Positions 22,424 through 35,174 of a DNA stretch of 64,000 bases are shown piece by piece. Location: the NCBI GenBank assembly GCA_036971715.1, contig JAVHJL010000002.1:2078501-2142500 (forward strand), written 5' to 3'. The translations under genes and the position numbers were made by a program. Under the pieces are notes generated by a model. That model ran no database searches and was not told the origin of the DNA. It saw nothing but the letters and a program-made list of their open reading frames with translations. Source of the DNA: Arthrobotrys musiformis (lineage: Eukaryota > Ascomycota > Orbiliomycetes > Orbiliales > Orbiliaceae). Position 1 is the stretch's first letter; the number at the start of each line of letters is the position of its first letter.

Positions 22424-23522
22424 TAGGGATTACAGACGTAGAAGTGTTGAAAAAGTCGGGTAAAACGACTAAGAGGAAAAAAAAGTATATCTTTTTTTTT
22501 CTCTTGCCGGGTGAGAATCGGAATAATCGGCGTCGCGTGGAATTCGGAAGCAGCCGGTCGAAAGGACTTTTGCGACGGTCGGAAATGTGGTGGGAGGGAA
22601 CTTTTGTTCAGTGATCGAGGGGACCAAAACAAACCAGCCTCAGTTTCCAGCCATCAACTTTTCTCGGTAACTTTTGTACGTGAATTTGGGAGGGAGACGA
22701 TTGCAGGAGTTCGTGGCAACGCAGAGGATTAATATCGTCGACTGGTAATACGCTCTTTAATAATAGAGGGAAGTAAAGAAAAAAGCCGTTAAAGGGTGAA
22801 GTCGACGGAGCAGGTGATTGATGATGAGTGGGAAGGGAGGATCTGGATGGAGGAAAAGGGTTGGAATGTGAAATGCAATGATTGATGTGATGGTTAATGG
22901 GCGAGTGGCAGTGTTTGGTTTGTTTCGCCTCCTCCTATTCTATTGCCCGATTAGCTGCTCTGTTCGGACTTGTTGACGTTCTCGGATCTTGTGAATGCCT
23001 CGGCTTATCCGACCTCCCATTTGACCCCACATCCACAGCTAATTGGATTTTTTTTTTGTTTTCCCAGCTGGAAACACCGAAGAACCTTCTTCTCCAACGG
23101 TTTCGATCCAGGCGCTGGTTATAATTTTAGCCGAGAACCTACCGCTAAAACGGCGTATTGTGTGCTTGAATTGACCCGAGCGGTGTGAGTATTATATAAG
23201 CCGTACATATAGTATCATATCAAAGGATGGGATGTATATGGGAGCGAGGTATCTGTGTCGCCTTTTATATTCTATCAACTAGTTCGGTAGGCAGTCTACT
23301 AGGGGTGATCTGAAAGGATGCTATTCCGAAAGAACTAGTTCGATTGAACACCGCAATACCGAATGCGTACTTGCTTTCTGAACCCAATAGGGCTATACGA
23401 TACTAAATGTTCACCAACGCCAACTAAGATACTTACCTAACACTACTACTAGCTACATCTGTAAACAGGTAGATGTATTCTCTAGATATCGGTTTGCTCA
23501 AGGTGGGTACCGAGGGAAGCAG
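22424..23522. other. intergenic between PEX13 and RTC4
   Basis: PEX13 promoter region plus RTC4 3' flank (both genes on minus). No ORF with family resemblance. An ATGATTGATGATGAGTGG-like low-complexity stretch lies near 22,815. Confidence 0.5.
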
Positions 23523-25350
23523 CTATTCGTTCTCAGATCCGTCAATATAAATCGAACTCTGCGACTGAGATGGTTCCGCCTCCTCTTCCTGCTGCCGTTT
23601 CTCTTCCTGCTCTTTCCACCACCATTCCATTCCATCATCTACACCCGCAAAATCATCACCGTCGTCTTCCCCGTGATTCAAGAGTAACCCAATGTCCACT
23701 GTGTCTTGCATTAGCTTCCTTCCCCTGTCGATTTCATCGTCGGACATCCCAAAGTCCTCCATGATCAATCGTGTTCCAAGCTCCGGTACGAGGATCCACT
23801 GCATGTATGAGCCGGCGCCCCCGCTGAGGGTCGTGATATCTTTCTTCGCCCCCAGTTTCTTCAAAGCTTCCGTCATCCCCCTGTTGTTGTTGATAGCATC
23901 GCCCCTTGAGCAAGAAAATCCGTTAGCAGGGCCCTCTGATATGTTTTATCTCAACTTGTGTTTGTAAGGAACTTACATTATTTCACTGCCACGAGGGCCG
24001 TAGTAGCCAGGGTATGTCTTCTCCCAGCCTCTCTCGTCGAAGAGGGCCTCCGTTCTGGTCTGATTGTTCTTTCGCTTCTTCTTGTTGAATTTCTCAGAGA
24101 GATCTCTAAAATGACTCTCTGTCTTCCGAGACATGATATCACGTAGGTAAGGGAAGTACTTTGCACACCGCCCTTCAAGAGCATCCCATTCAATTTCCGG
24201 AATATCTAATTCGCTGACCTTCTTGTGGACCTTCGCCAACTTGTGGGACTTGTGAAATTTTCGTCGGAGCTCGATTTTATATCGTTTCTCAAGGTCTGGG
24301 AGATAGGATTCGTAGAGCTGTTTCGATACTTCCTCGTTGCACATGGGGCAACGGTACTTCTTAGGCCCTGTATCGGGGTTCTTTTTCTTTTGTTTCGCTG
24401 GTTTGAACGTGTCTGCTTTCTGTGGCGTAGTTTCGGAGTCACTTGTTCCTCGCTTCCTTTTCCTACTAGAAGCTGATGACACCGAATCGTCCGAATCTGA
24501 CAGAAGAGATACTGTAGGCTCTTCTCTGCCAAACTTGTCATCCAACAGCGATATAATTTGAGGATCTAGGTTGACGCTGTTCTTTTTTAGAACTTATGAC
24601 TGGTCAGTTCGACATCACTTCGGTGGTGGAGTGATGGAACTTACCATCATTGTATCTTTCCCGCATCGCTGTAGCTGTTTTCCGGGGAGTGGGTTTAGGG
24701 CTCTCCTCCGCCAGTTTTACTGGATCGTATTTTTCGACTATGATATAATATTAGCGGCGTGAACGTCAAGGTGAGATTTGTGAGTCACAAAATAGGCCTT
24801 CAGGGTGTATATCTGATATATGAGAGGGGTATTTGGTTGGGGTATACACACTGTGCTTCAACAGAGCTTCAGCGCTCTCCGGGACCCTCAGGGTAGCCTT
24901 TTTCCTCTCCGTTTTCACAGCAGCCTCACGCTCTGTCCTCCTCATGTCAAGGTACAGTGATGTTTCCCTTTGCTGCCTTGTAGCAAACTTGCCCTTCTTC
25001 CCTGGGGTTGCTACTCTCCTGTATACCTTCTCTTCCTTTTCCTCCACCACTTCTTCAATCTCATCGTCATCTTCTTTAGGCGATGTCTGATTTGTGGGTT
25101 CGGTATCGGAAATGTCCATGTCATCGGATTTCGTTTCACGACCAGGAGGGCCTTTTACAGGGCTTTCGCTGAGGTCTATAACTCCATCGGACCTGTTGTC
25201 TTCCTCTTCTTCATCTTCATCGCTGTCTTCAATATCGTCCAGTAGTCCTCGGAATGTATTGACCGGTTCTTTGACCGGCTTTACGATTACGGGCGATTTG
25301 AACGGTTTGTTGACATTCGAGCCGCCGTTGCGGGTTCTTCCAGAATACAT
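23523..25350 (-). CDS. RTC4: RTC4-domain protein (restriction of telomere capping 4)
   Basis: Four exons on minus: 25350-24852, 24737-24645, 24565-23977, 23904-23523; 520 aa. The family is named from a yeast telomere-capping genetic screen; its molecular activity is not established. Residues 1 to about 240 are disordered and charged, with acidic runs (DSDEDEEEEDN), a VIDLSESP motif and basic clusters, consistent with a nuclear protein. A CPMCNEE pair follows a KYRC lead, forming a small possible zinc knuckle. The C-terminal RTC4-like domain runs from about residue 280: YLPDLEKRYKIELRRKFHKS, then WEKTYPGYYGPRGSEIM, then LVPELGTRLIMEDFGM near the end, with a Glu/Gln-rich tail. Intron 1 uses a GTGTGT donor chosen to keep phase into EKYDPVKLAEESPKP. 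The exon 3 acceptor (CCTAG) gives D-PQIISLLDDKFG. Confidence 0.87.
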
Positions 25351-26887
25351 TATCGTCGTCCCCGAGTAGTTTTTTAGCAGGAGAACCTGGGGTAATTTTG
25401 GAAGGGTAGGTCGAATAATCTTTGTGCTAAAAATGATCGTAGACTGTGGGTGGGATGCGACTAGGCGGGAAGATGCTTATCTAGAAGATTGGCGAGGACT
25501 ATCGTAGCGAAAGGTATGTCATATATGCCATTGGGGGGGTCTCTACTTGTTCTCGGTGGTGGAGGAACAAAGTCGTTTGGAGTTATGTCGCTCTAAAGCG
25601 GTCAATGGTCACTAAGAAAGGTGGGAGACGCGTTGGTTGTAGCTCAATGCCGTTGGGAAGACGTGTTTGTGGGGCAGCTGGCGGCCTCGAGTCCTGAACC
25701 ATCCCTGCTTAGGCCGGGCAAGCAGGGTTCCGGTATCAGAGGCCGACGGCATGGAACCGGCCTCGTACAGGACTCGGCTGGCTTTATAAGCTTTATATCA
25801 ATATTATTGATGTCGACTATTTCAACATCGTGATATCAAGCCGCTCATTTCGGCCTCACTGTGGCACCGAGCATTCATATATTAGGACCCATTCAAGCAA
25901 GAACTGCATCAGTGGCTCCATTGATCCAACCAAACACGGAACATGACACCTGCAATCGGTCGGTCGTTGGAATGACCAACGTTGTGGACGATACATAACA
26001 CGGCGGAAGACGGAACTGCTAGCTTTTCTGTACTACATTAGTACCAACCATACATGCATATTCCAATGAGCCTGCAGGAGTCTCGATCTCTGCCGTCCCG
26101 CAGTTGACGAAGAGTGGTCGGATTGGACTCGCTGATTGATCGATCGAAAGCTTGAAAGACGGGATAACGTTTCACAGCATTGGGTTTTTTGGTTCCTCTA
26201 TTGCAAATCTGGGTGTTCACTTGGATGTCCGGTGTTACATTGCATTTGAAATATGAATATTCCAAAGACTAGTACTGCGAGAGGTTGGTGTAGATGTCTA
26301 TCTCCAGTTCGAATTCGTCCCAGAACCCGAAATCTAGCTCGTACCGATGTTGATATCTGAGGCGTGATAATGGCATTCAAAACCATGCTCTATTGATATA
26401 TTATAATTAATCTCTATAGATGGGACGACGAGCTAACCGTCCCCGGCCAAATATAAACCAGGGGATTAATTTCGAGGCTTCAAAGGCCCACTGGGCTGGA
26501 CATGGTTAAAGTTAATGCTCCGTCCGAGGCGATATCGTCATCAAAGCAATTAACCCCTGTCCAGATCGGCTCGCTACCTTCCCGCGCTGCATCATTTCAC
26601 CATTGTGCAATGTCAGGTCAGACCAGAAGCCCAGGTCTGGCCCATCACATTCCCTCCCCTCTTCAGATAACCATAATATTACATACATGTAAAACGGGGT
26701 CTGATTATATTATGAAGACCCAATCCCGTCTGACCTCGTAGTCATCTATCCTTCCCAATTCCTCTTGTCGACACATACATTCGCCAACTCCGAATCACAA
26801 CGGTAGTTACCTAAGTACTTGCTTACGGTGGGCAAGGATAGTTACGACTCCTTAAAAACTTAGCTTTCGACCTCCCCCAAAAGAAGG
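25351..26887. other. divergent intergenic, RTC4 / prenylcysteine oxidase
   Basis: 1.5 kb holding two divergent promoters. Short ORFs only. A palindromic CTAAGTACTT core lies at 26811-26820. Confidence 0.5.
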
Positions 26888-28882
26888 ATGTTCTCGCGGA
26901 CATCTCGCGTTGTTGTAGCCTCTGTTGCTGGATTGCTCTGTACTACCTACTTTCTCATCCCGGGACATGCATCGATAGTAGGACCCGCGGGCCAGCAGCC
27001 GTTTGTGCTGTCGGAACCTCAAGCTGCTAAAAGAGTTGCGGTTATCGGTACGTTCTCCCATCATCGTTATCCAATTTACGCGTAATACAGAAAGTAAGCG
27101 AGTAAAGTGAACTAATGTGATAATATAATACCACAGGCGCCGGAGCGGCGGGTTCCTCAGCAGCATATTACCTAAACCAGTACGCCAAAAAACATGATAT
27201 CCCCATCAACATTACCATCTACGAAAGGAATAATTACATCGGCGGTAGAACGACTACGGTTGATGCGTACGATGATCCGGAGGAACCCGTTGAGCTTGGG
27301 GGGTCGATTTTTGTCGAGGTGAATAGGAATATGGTCGAGGCTGCGAAGTTGTTTGAGTTGCCCATTGCGGGGTATGATACTGGCAGTACGGATGGGGCGG
27401 ATCAACTTGGAGTGTGAGTTATCTGTTTCGATTAATTGGTCAAGGTGGGTTTGTGCTGACTGTGGAGGAATGATGTAGTTGGGATGGGAAGGAGCTTGTG
27501 GTTACTATTAGTGGAGGGGGGATATGGCAAACAATAAAGTTGATATGGAGGTACGGGCTGTCACCGATGAGGACGCAGAATCTGGTCAAGAAGACCGTTG
27601 GGAATTTCCTCAAGATGTACGAGGCGCCGGTGTTTCCGTGGAAGTCACTCAGTACGACGGCTTACGAGCTGGAGCTTCTGCCTGCGACTACGAATAACGG
27701 GTTTGTATGTGCATATTTTTACAAGCTATCTTCGACTTACAAAGGGACCGAGTTTCGAGATGCTAATATAAGTAACTATAGCAATTCTTGAAATCGAATA
27801 ATATCAACCCGCCGTTCACAACGGAACTGATCCAGGCGTCGACAAGAGTCAACTATGCCTCCAACCTTGGACACATTCACGGCCTTGAAACAATGGTTGC
27901 AATGTCTACCGACGGCGCCATGGCGATTACTGGTGGAAACTGGCGTATTTTCGACAAGATGGTCCAAACCTCCAAGGCCGGTCTACACTTGGAAACTAGA
28001 GTTACAAAAATCGAAAGGGTAGCCAATAAGCACACTTGGGCCGTGAATGCCCTCAAGTCCACCTCAGACGGTCCGGACTCCCAATCATTCGAAGATGAAT
28101 ACGACGAAGTCATCATTGCGACACCATGGCAGTTCAGCAATATTACATCCGAATCTATCCCAGCCCCGGAAGAAATCAGGTACATCAATCTGCACGTCAC
28201 GTTATTCGCATCGCCATACCGACTTTCTCCAAAGTATTTCAATTCCGACGATGATCTCGTTCCGGATATGATTTTGACTACGATTCCAGAGGGATACGAT
28301 CCGCATTATCGTGCTGTTGGACCGGCTAAATTCTGGAGTGTGAATATCTTGAGGACTTTGGAGAGGAAATTGGCGAATGGCGTGAAGAGGAGAGAGTACT
28401 TGTATAAAGTCTTTTCGCCGCAGCTTTGGACAGACGAACAGATTTACGAGATGATGGGGTTGCCAAAGGATACGAAGAATGCTTTATCGTGGTCGCATAG
28501 GAAACTCGTACGTTTAGTCCTTTCTGAGATATCCATCGAGAAACAACATTTTTCTCTCTCTGGCGGATATCTATACAAGGTACTAACAGAGGTGATATTT
28601 TAGTGGCAAGCATACCCCGCCGAGGAGCCCAGGTCCGCTTTCCAGGAAGCACAGCTCGACTTCGGAGTTTGGTATACGGCCGGTATGGAGGTAAGAGTGA
28701 TAAATTATCTGCCACGTTATCATTTTTCGCCCCGCAATGCTAATATTTTACAACAGGCTTTTATTAGCTGCATGGAGACAATGAGTCTGTCCGGCAAGAA
28801 CGTTGCGGCTAACATTGTGGAGGGGTGGGTCTCTGCGCACCGTAGCGAAGAGGTAAAAGGACAGCACGACAAGTCACTATAG
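26888..28882 (+). CDS. prenylcysteine oxidase-like secreted flavoprotein
   Basis: Six exons: 26888-27047, 27137-27413, 27479-27704, 27782-28507, 28604-28690, 28757-28882; 533 aa. Prenylcysteine oxidase/lyase cleaves the thioether of farnesyl- or geranylgeranylcysteine released when prenylated proteins are degraded, using FAD and oxygen, in lysosome or vacuole. An N-terminal signal sequence (about 1-29, VVVASVAGLLCTTYF) directs secretion or vacuolar entry. The FAD Rossmann motif GAGAAGSSAAYYL starts at residue 54, followed by ITIYERNNYIGGRTTTV. Further family sequence includes PVELGGSIFVEVNRNM, NYASNLGHIHGLETMVAMS and the C-terminal TAGMEAFISCMETMSLSGKN, the usual flavin-contact end. The exon 3 donor at GTATGT (27705) was chosen over GTTTGT at 27701 because only it joins in frame to QFLKSNNINPPFTTELI. 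Yeast lacks a clear orthologue, so the ascomycete copy may have a wider amine- or thioether-oxidase role. Confidence 0.9.
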
Positions 28883-30096
28883 CATGATGACTTGTGAGGG
28901 CTGTTGGAATTTCTAGAACCTCATTGCATCGTGCCGTGCATGATGGGGATAACATTAGGGTACATGCATGCTGTACCTACCTAGAATACAATTCTAGAAA
29001 CTAGCGTATGCCGAATGCGATGGAGGTTAATATTTCATATGCCGAATGATATAATACATAAAAATGGTTTCCATCCTACGCGGAGTAACATCATTTGTGT
29101 GAATCGAATTGATATTGTACCGTTTGCCTTCTGGCCTGACATATGTCTTACCTGGTAGTTTTTATAATAACATACTCATGAATTGTAGAATATATACTTA
29201 TCTATATCGTCAATGCGATAACAATTGATTCGCATGAATTCCTCAAGTCCAATTAACCAACATCGATCCAATGCAATGGCTTTCTTTTCCCCGACTGCCA
29301 CGATATCGATCCTCAATTCGGGCAGTGCTCGAAATTAAACAGGGAAAACCAGGGATCAATCGCATAACTGCTTTCGGTTCGCCAAGCTCGAAAGCCAGGC
29401 ACACTAGTTCTCGCTGGATACTTGTCAACCAGCTGGCCAGCGTGGGGCACTTGCGTCGTCATTGAAATCAAGCTTTGCCAGCTCCGAAGGTGTGGTGAAA
29501 TTAAACTGCACCGCTCAGATCGACTCCTCGCGAACGCATTCGCCATGAGGGGTGTCTGAAGTATCTCGCCCTGTCCTGTCCGGACAATGCTGATTGTCCG
29601 TCTGGGCCCTGCCTTGCTGTCTGTCATGCGCTAATGGCCGCACTGGGCTCTTACCTTTGGTATTGTTAATAAGCTCTGTTCTTCCTTGAAAAGCCAGCCT
29701 GCAGGTGTGATATGATATGGTATGATATCTGAGCCTCCCTCAAATCCTTCTTCAATAGCATAGACACCCTCCAGTTGGGACTCTCCTTGCTTTTTGCCAG
29801 CTTCCTTTGGCTTGGTCGAAAACCCCGCCCTTGTCGTTCGTTCGTTGGCTGTTGTCAACCAGATTCGGACAGGACGTTTACACTCGGCTTGTTCGTCCTC
29901 TCTTCCCCAAGATACGCAGTGCCATATCAACAACAATTCAAGCTCCATCTGCACCATTCCTACATATTGCCTCTGCAGCTGTAAACCACTCACCACTCAC
30001 CCATCCTACCAACCAAAAACAAGAAACCATCTCCCCCCTTTCTTCTCCTTCTTCGTCTCTCATTCCAAATCCCCCGTCGCCGAATAATCAGACACT
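28883..30096. other. intergenic between prenylcysteine oxidase and AMSH genes
   Basis: 1.2 kb. AT-rich near the first gene; CT-rich from 29,950 to 30,090, probably the leader of the next gene. ORFs on both strands around 29,243-29,996 overlap each other and lack features. Confidence 0.5.
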
Positions 30097-32266
30097 ATGA
30101 GCAGGGCAGTCTTTCACGGATCGTCTTCCGGTCCGCCGGTACCATCTAAGGAAATCGGGCGGCGAGCTGTGGATTATGAATACAGCGAAGCAATATCTCT
30201 ATCAACATGGCTCCGAACGGCATCTACGCTCCTACGGGAGGTTTGTTCTCCGCTCCTTTCCCGCTAACTCGGGGGTTTTTACCATTAGTAATCTTGGGAT
30301 CTAACTTGTTCTTTTTTTTTCAACAGGCGGAGACGTATTTCAAGGAGGGGAACGAGGAGCAAGCGTTCTTGCTCTATATGCGGCATATGGAGTACGTATA
30401 TTCAGGCCTCATGATACCGTTTCTGCTCCCGAGCAGGAATGGATTCAGCGTTTTTTCTACGACAACATGCTAATTCCCCGGAAAGCCTAATAGTCACGCA
30501 TTTACCATCCCATCCGCAAGCTCGAGAACCTAAATATGAGAGAATGTTGGTGGAAATGAATACGGTACATCCGATCTCCGTTTTGTAACCATCTACAAAC
30601 CTCAAAACGTCTTCGGGAAGGCTGACTCTTTTTCTTTCTTAATTTTTTATTATTTTTAGAAATTCCCAGCTATAGCAGGGCGAATGGAGAAACTTAAGGC
30701 CAATATCAACGATCGATTCGAAGCCTACCAGCGAGAACGACAAGTACGGCTGCAGAAGGAACAGGAAGAGCAAGCTTTGCTACGGCAACAGCGGCGGAGT
30801 CGGGGGTCGTCGACATCATCGAATGGTTCTATATCGGGGTACGGACAATACGGACACGCGGTTGACGGTAGAGGTTCCTACTTTTCCGATCAGCAGAGCA
30901 GCAGAGGACGGCCCGGAGAGCTGGAGAGGATGGGAAGGAGGCTCAGCGTGCAGACTTCACATAGCTCGAATACGTCGCCGAGCTTGCACCCGGTTTTTAC
31001 ACCAAAGGAGCACTTTGAGGAACATGGATGGAGTTACGAGCCGGCTATCCCGACACCGACGGAGTCGGTTGGGAGTAGGAGGATTTCGTGGAAGAAGCCT
31101 AATGATGATGAGTTTGATTTACAGAGGAGGTTACAGGAGTTGCAAATGAGAACCCAAACACCGATACCGTTGGCTTTGCAGCCGGGGCAATCGAAAAGAG
31201 ATGAAAAGGATAAAGAAAAGGAGAAGGATAAGGATAAGGGGGGTTTGGGGACCTTGAAGGCTTTGGAGGCTAAGGTTACGCCGCGGCCGACTTCGATGCC
31301 ATACCCTCTGTTGGAGACTAAGGCTCGCACGGAGTACCCCATGGTCCCGAAACGAACGCCGTTCCAGACTCAAATGCCCAATATTGATGATTTTGCAAAC
31401 CCTTCGAAGCTCGAGCAATACCGGCACTCAATTGACCGCCAGCCGACACTCCCTCCGAAGATTAAAGATGATTTCGATCCCAACTATACATCCCCGAAGG
31501 CCCAGATGGGCCCTCCTCCTCGGCCGATGAAAGATAGGATGCCGTCTACGCCTTCTGTTCAATCTGCATATCCTCCAAGGCCTAGTCCTATGATGGAACC
31601 AGTGGAGAAGCCCAAACGGAAGCACATCTTCGAATGCGTAGCATACACCGAACGAGGGGATCCACTACGAACCATATTTATTCCGAAAGATTTAAGATCG
31701 GAGTTCCTCCACATCGCAGCGCGAAACACAAGGATGAATCTCGAGACGTGTGGTATACTGGCAGGGTTTCTTAGGGACAATGCCCTGTTCGTTAACCGGC
31801 TCGTTATCCCACAGCAACAGGCGACCTCGGACACTTGTAATATGACGGACGAGGCAGCGTTGTTTGACTATATCGATCAGGAGGATTTAATGGTGTTGGG
31901 ATGGATTCATACGCATCCGACGCAGACGTGTTTCATGAGTTCCGTGGATTTGCATACGCATTATGGATTCCAGATGATGTTGCCGGAGTGTATCGCCATT
32001 GTCTGCGCTCCGAGCCATGAGCCATCGTAAGTGCTAACATGTCATAAAATATGTGCTGGAGATTTCGTGCTAACTCCTCGTGAAATAGATATGGTGTGTT
32101 CCGGTTGACCGACCCCGAAGGATTGAAGACGATTAAGAATTGCACGAACAAGGGATTATTCCACCCTCATTCTAGCGGTGACGTCTATACAGATGCTATC
32201 CGGCCGGGCCATGTTTGCGAGGTCGACAAATTGAAGTTCAAGATACACGACCTTCGGGTCCAGTAG
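30097..32266 (+). CDS. AMSH-like JAMM deubiquitinase (Sst2 family)
   Basis: Five exons: 30097-30240, 30327-30391, 30486-30564, 30660-32026, 32089-32266; 610 aa. AMSH/Sst2 enzymes are zinc metalloproteases that cut K63-linked ubiquitin chains at endosomes with ESCRT. The N-terminus is a USP8-dimerisation/MIT-like helical domain: RRAVDYEYSEAISLSTWLRT, AETYFKEGNEEQAFLLYMRH, then DLIVTHLPSHPQAREPKYER. The middle (about 150-420) is Gln/Arg/Ser/Pro-rich and disordered. The C-terminal MPN+ domain has TCGILAGFLRDNALFVNRLV, the zinc motif HTHPTQTCFMSSVD (His513, His515, Ser523, Asp526) and the AMSH-specific TSDTCNMTDE and LPECIAIVCAPSHEPSYGVF. All JAMM residues are present, so it should be active. The exon 2 donor GTACGT and the exon 3 acceptor (branch GCTAAT) were fixed by the RHMDLIVTHLP junction. 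Confidence 0.94.
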
Positions 32267-32909
32267 ACAAGGTGACACTATGTGATGCTGGCTTTCGGGA
32301 CGGGGCTTTACACTTCTATCTTCTGCTGCTAGATGGGGCAAAGATGTCATCAAACAAAGTATATACCCTTCATGGAGCTTGTTTTTTTTCTCTTTCTACC
32401 TTCTTTACTCTGTTTTTCTTCTTCTTTTTCTTGTTTTGCACGATCAATTTACGTTTTCGCGCCCTTTGACCTTTAATTGCTACTCGCTTTTCATACATAC
32501 TGCTTTTCCTTTATCTTTTTCTTCTTTTCTTTTCTCATTGCTGCGGGGGCGTTTTTTCCAGGAGTAAACATTAATATTTACCTGCGTGGAGGGGGTTTCT
32601 TTTTCTTGTTTTCCTATGCATGGCTGCTTCATTGGTATCTAACGACCGTCGATCATGCTTTTTAGCCTACAGTCCCCTTCTTAGCTCTTACCTCATTTCG
32701 TTCGCCTTTATTTTCGTTGCAAAGTTACCATTTCACGCTGACGTTTATTATACTTACTTTTTATTGTGTTTTCATCGGTTTCGCGCGGGGTGGTTTGCCG
32801 TTGCGGGTATGCATTGAAACAGAGAGGGTTTAAAACGGCGGATATAATCTATGAGCGTTAAAGATTCGGAATCTAGTTGATAAAGCTAGGGGAGGGCTAA
32901 AAATAACTG

Positions 32910-32932
32910 TTTTTTTTTTTTTTTTTTTTTTT
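32910..32932 (+). repeat. poly(T) run, 23 nt
   Basis: Twenty-three consecutive T in non-coding DNA about 640 bp past the AMSH stop. Confidence 0.9.
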
Positions 32933-33701
32933 GGCGAATTGTGCCGCGTGCGTGCGTAAGTGGATGGTACCGTTGTAGGCGTATTTAGCGTGGCTTCGGA
33001 GATTTTTAGTTAGCAGCTTGACTAGGTCGAGTGGTCGAGGCGTGCTTTTACAATGTATGTACTTACATCTATATCTTTACATGAGTATTCAAGTGAAAAT
33101 ATGGGGTGATGTGTTAAAGATCTATTTTATTTCTGGAGGTGGCGGAGGTGGAGGTGGGGGGCCCTGACGGGACCGGGTAGTCTGGGGTTTAATTTTTCGG
33201 GAATATTTTTTTCGACGTTTTTTTTTTTTTTCTTTGGCGGGACAGATATGCAGGCGCATAACAGTGCTCCCGCCGTGTCGCAGGCAGTTTTCCCGGCTTG
33301 GTGGCTGGATTTGGGGCCGGGGGTCCATTGTATTTTGACGAGGTGGCCCGGTCTAGAATGTTGAGAGTTACATGGTCGCCACTGTTGTAGTTTGTAGAGG
33401 GATTGAGACCCAGCTGGCCACCTGTCTTTGCTGCTCTAAATTCCTGTAGCAACTGAGTAGAGTGCTAGACATGTATTGAACGAGATAGTCTCGTGGAGTC
33501 TATTTGTCTGGGTAACGACTTTGGACAGTCTGAATCTTAATATAGCGTTTGGGTGTCGACTCCGTAACTGCCCTGTCTTGGCAGGCCCCGTTTGCTAGCT
33601 TGGTGACTGGCTTGGGCGCTGGTAACTGATTGATTCTTCACGCATCGTCCCATCCCTCAGGCACTCCAGCTGGATACTTAGTAGATACTCAATATCCACA
33701 C

Positions 33702-33799
33702 ACCTTCTTCTTCTCCTTCCTTCTCCTTCCTTCTTCTTCTCTCGTCTTCTTCCTCTTCCTCTTCCTCTTCCTCTTCCTCTTCTTCTTCTTCTTCCCTTC
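33702..33799 (+). repeat. polypyrimidine (CTTCCT/CTT) tract
   Basis: Nearly 100 bases of C and T only, with few exceptions; tandem CTTCCT units in the middle and CTT at the end. Mirror-symmetric polypyrimidine/polypurine DNA of this kind can form triplex (H-DNA). It lies about 1.4 kb upstream of the eIF2A ATG. Confidence 0.9.
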
Positions 33800-34788
33800 A
33801 ACGCTCGCCCGTTCCACCCTCCCGTTCCTTTTCGCCCGTCTTCCTCTGGCTTCCTCTCTTCCCCGCCATCGTCGACTGGTTGTCCACGCGTGCCTTCGCT
33901 AGCTAGCTTGCCTGTCTGCCTGCCCTGCCCTGCTCTGTGCTGCCCGCCTGCTGTCTCTGCGTCTGCCTCGTTTTGTCGTGGTTGAAAGCACCGTCTTGGC
34001 TTATCAGTGGTACACGGTTTACTCGCATACATACACACTAAGTGGTAGCTTCCTACGACTAGCCTCTCGACTAAGCTCAAGCTTCGTTCGTGTGTCCGTC
34101 CCTGGAAAGAATTCAAGCAAAGGAAAAATAAAAAATTAAAAAAAAAGAAAGAAAGACAGAAAGAACAGAACAGAACAGAACCAACCACCAGAAACCAAAC
34201 CCCAGAAAAAACCTTTTCAAGGATCTCCTGCTCAGTCCTCCCTCAGCTCACCAGCAAGGAACCATCATCCATCGATAAGAAGAAGGATTCTCCGTCGGAA
34301 AGCCATCAAGAAAACTCGAACGAAATCTCTTCTCTTACCAACACTATTCTTTCGCAAGATCGAGTAGCCAACCGCCTTTTTGCCGGAAAGGAAAAAAAAG
34401 AATTTGCCAGCTGAAACAAAAGGAACTTTGCTGTCTCCCCAAAATAACAGCTGCAAATTTTTTTTTACTCTCGACATTTTGGTGAAGTGTTCTTCTGCTG
34501 TTGCTTGACCAGAAAAGCCTAGCTCGAACCATCCCACCACCACTTTTGGCGATACCATTATCCATCCAAAAAGTCTCGATCCAGCCCCTCGACAGGACTG
34601 TCTTGCTCTCCTCGCTCGGTTCTCAGCCCTGTTCTCTCTGTTCCTCTCTGGAATAATAGTAGAAAATTATCCTTTTTTTGCTTTGGAAGGCAACCAAAGG
34701 GTGTATTTTTTATTTTATTCTCTATTATTTTAATTTCTTCCGTTCTTTACGGTTGAAATAGAGTGTGGCATTGCTGTTACTCTCGCTC

Positions 34789-34809
34789 TTTTTTTTTTTT
34801 TTTTTTTTT
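34789..34809 (+). repeat. poly(T) run, 21 nt
   Basis: Twenty-one T within 370 bp of the eIF2A start codon. May be part of the promoter (poly dA:dT nucleosome-excluding element) or the 5' leader. Confidence 0.85.
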
Positions 34810-35174
34810 ATCTGACCAGCCGACCCACACATTCCGTGCATAAACGACAGGAGTAATCAATCAAACGGACTCGAGTCTCAGAGTATCGAATCGGAGTGCC
34901 TTGCAGCTTCAATTGCTTACCGGCTTTCGTTTCCTTTGGTCACGCTCGCTCTGCCATTCAAACCTACCCCCCAGACCTTGCGTAGCTGTTGTGGTTCTTG
35001 GATAGTATCGATCACTACCTCGCCCCACTCCTCACCTCACCGTTCCTCGATTATACCATCTCCTCCTCTTCTTTTCTTCTATTTCTCTCTTTCATCTATA
35101 CATCCAGAGCTCCTGGGCTAGACCGAGACCGACTACGACCATTTTGCACGCGTGCTATCCTTTCATATATAACC

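Larger units (their letters stand above)
32267..35174. other. 2.9 kb intergenic; long pyrimidine-rich leader of eIF2A
   Basis: T-rich 3' flank of the AMSH gene up to about 32,950, including T23. From about 33,700 the plus strand is rich in CT tracts, T runs and AACAG repeats up to the eIF2A ATG. No coding sequence supported. The 197-codon minus ORF at 33,595-34,188 is an Arg/Lys/Gly/Glu low-complexity mirror of the CT tract. Confidence 0.5.

Noticed and set aside
26290..26340. Possible tRNA T-arm (CCAGTTCGAATTCGT)
   Set aside because: No matching D- and anticodon arms upstream in either orientation.
33595..34188. 197-codon minus-strand ORF, Arg/Gly/Lys/Glu-rich
   Set aside because: The composition is the direct reverse complement of the plus-strand polypyrimidine tract; no domain, no ATG context, and it lies in the eIF2A leader.
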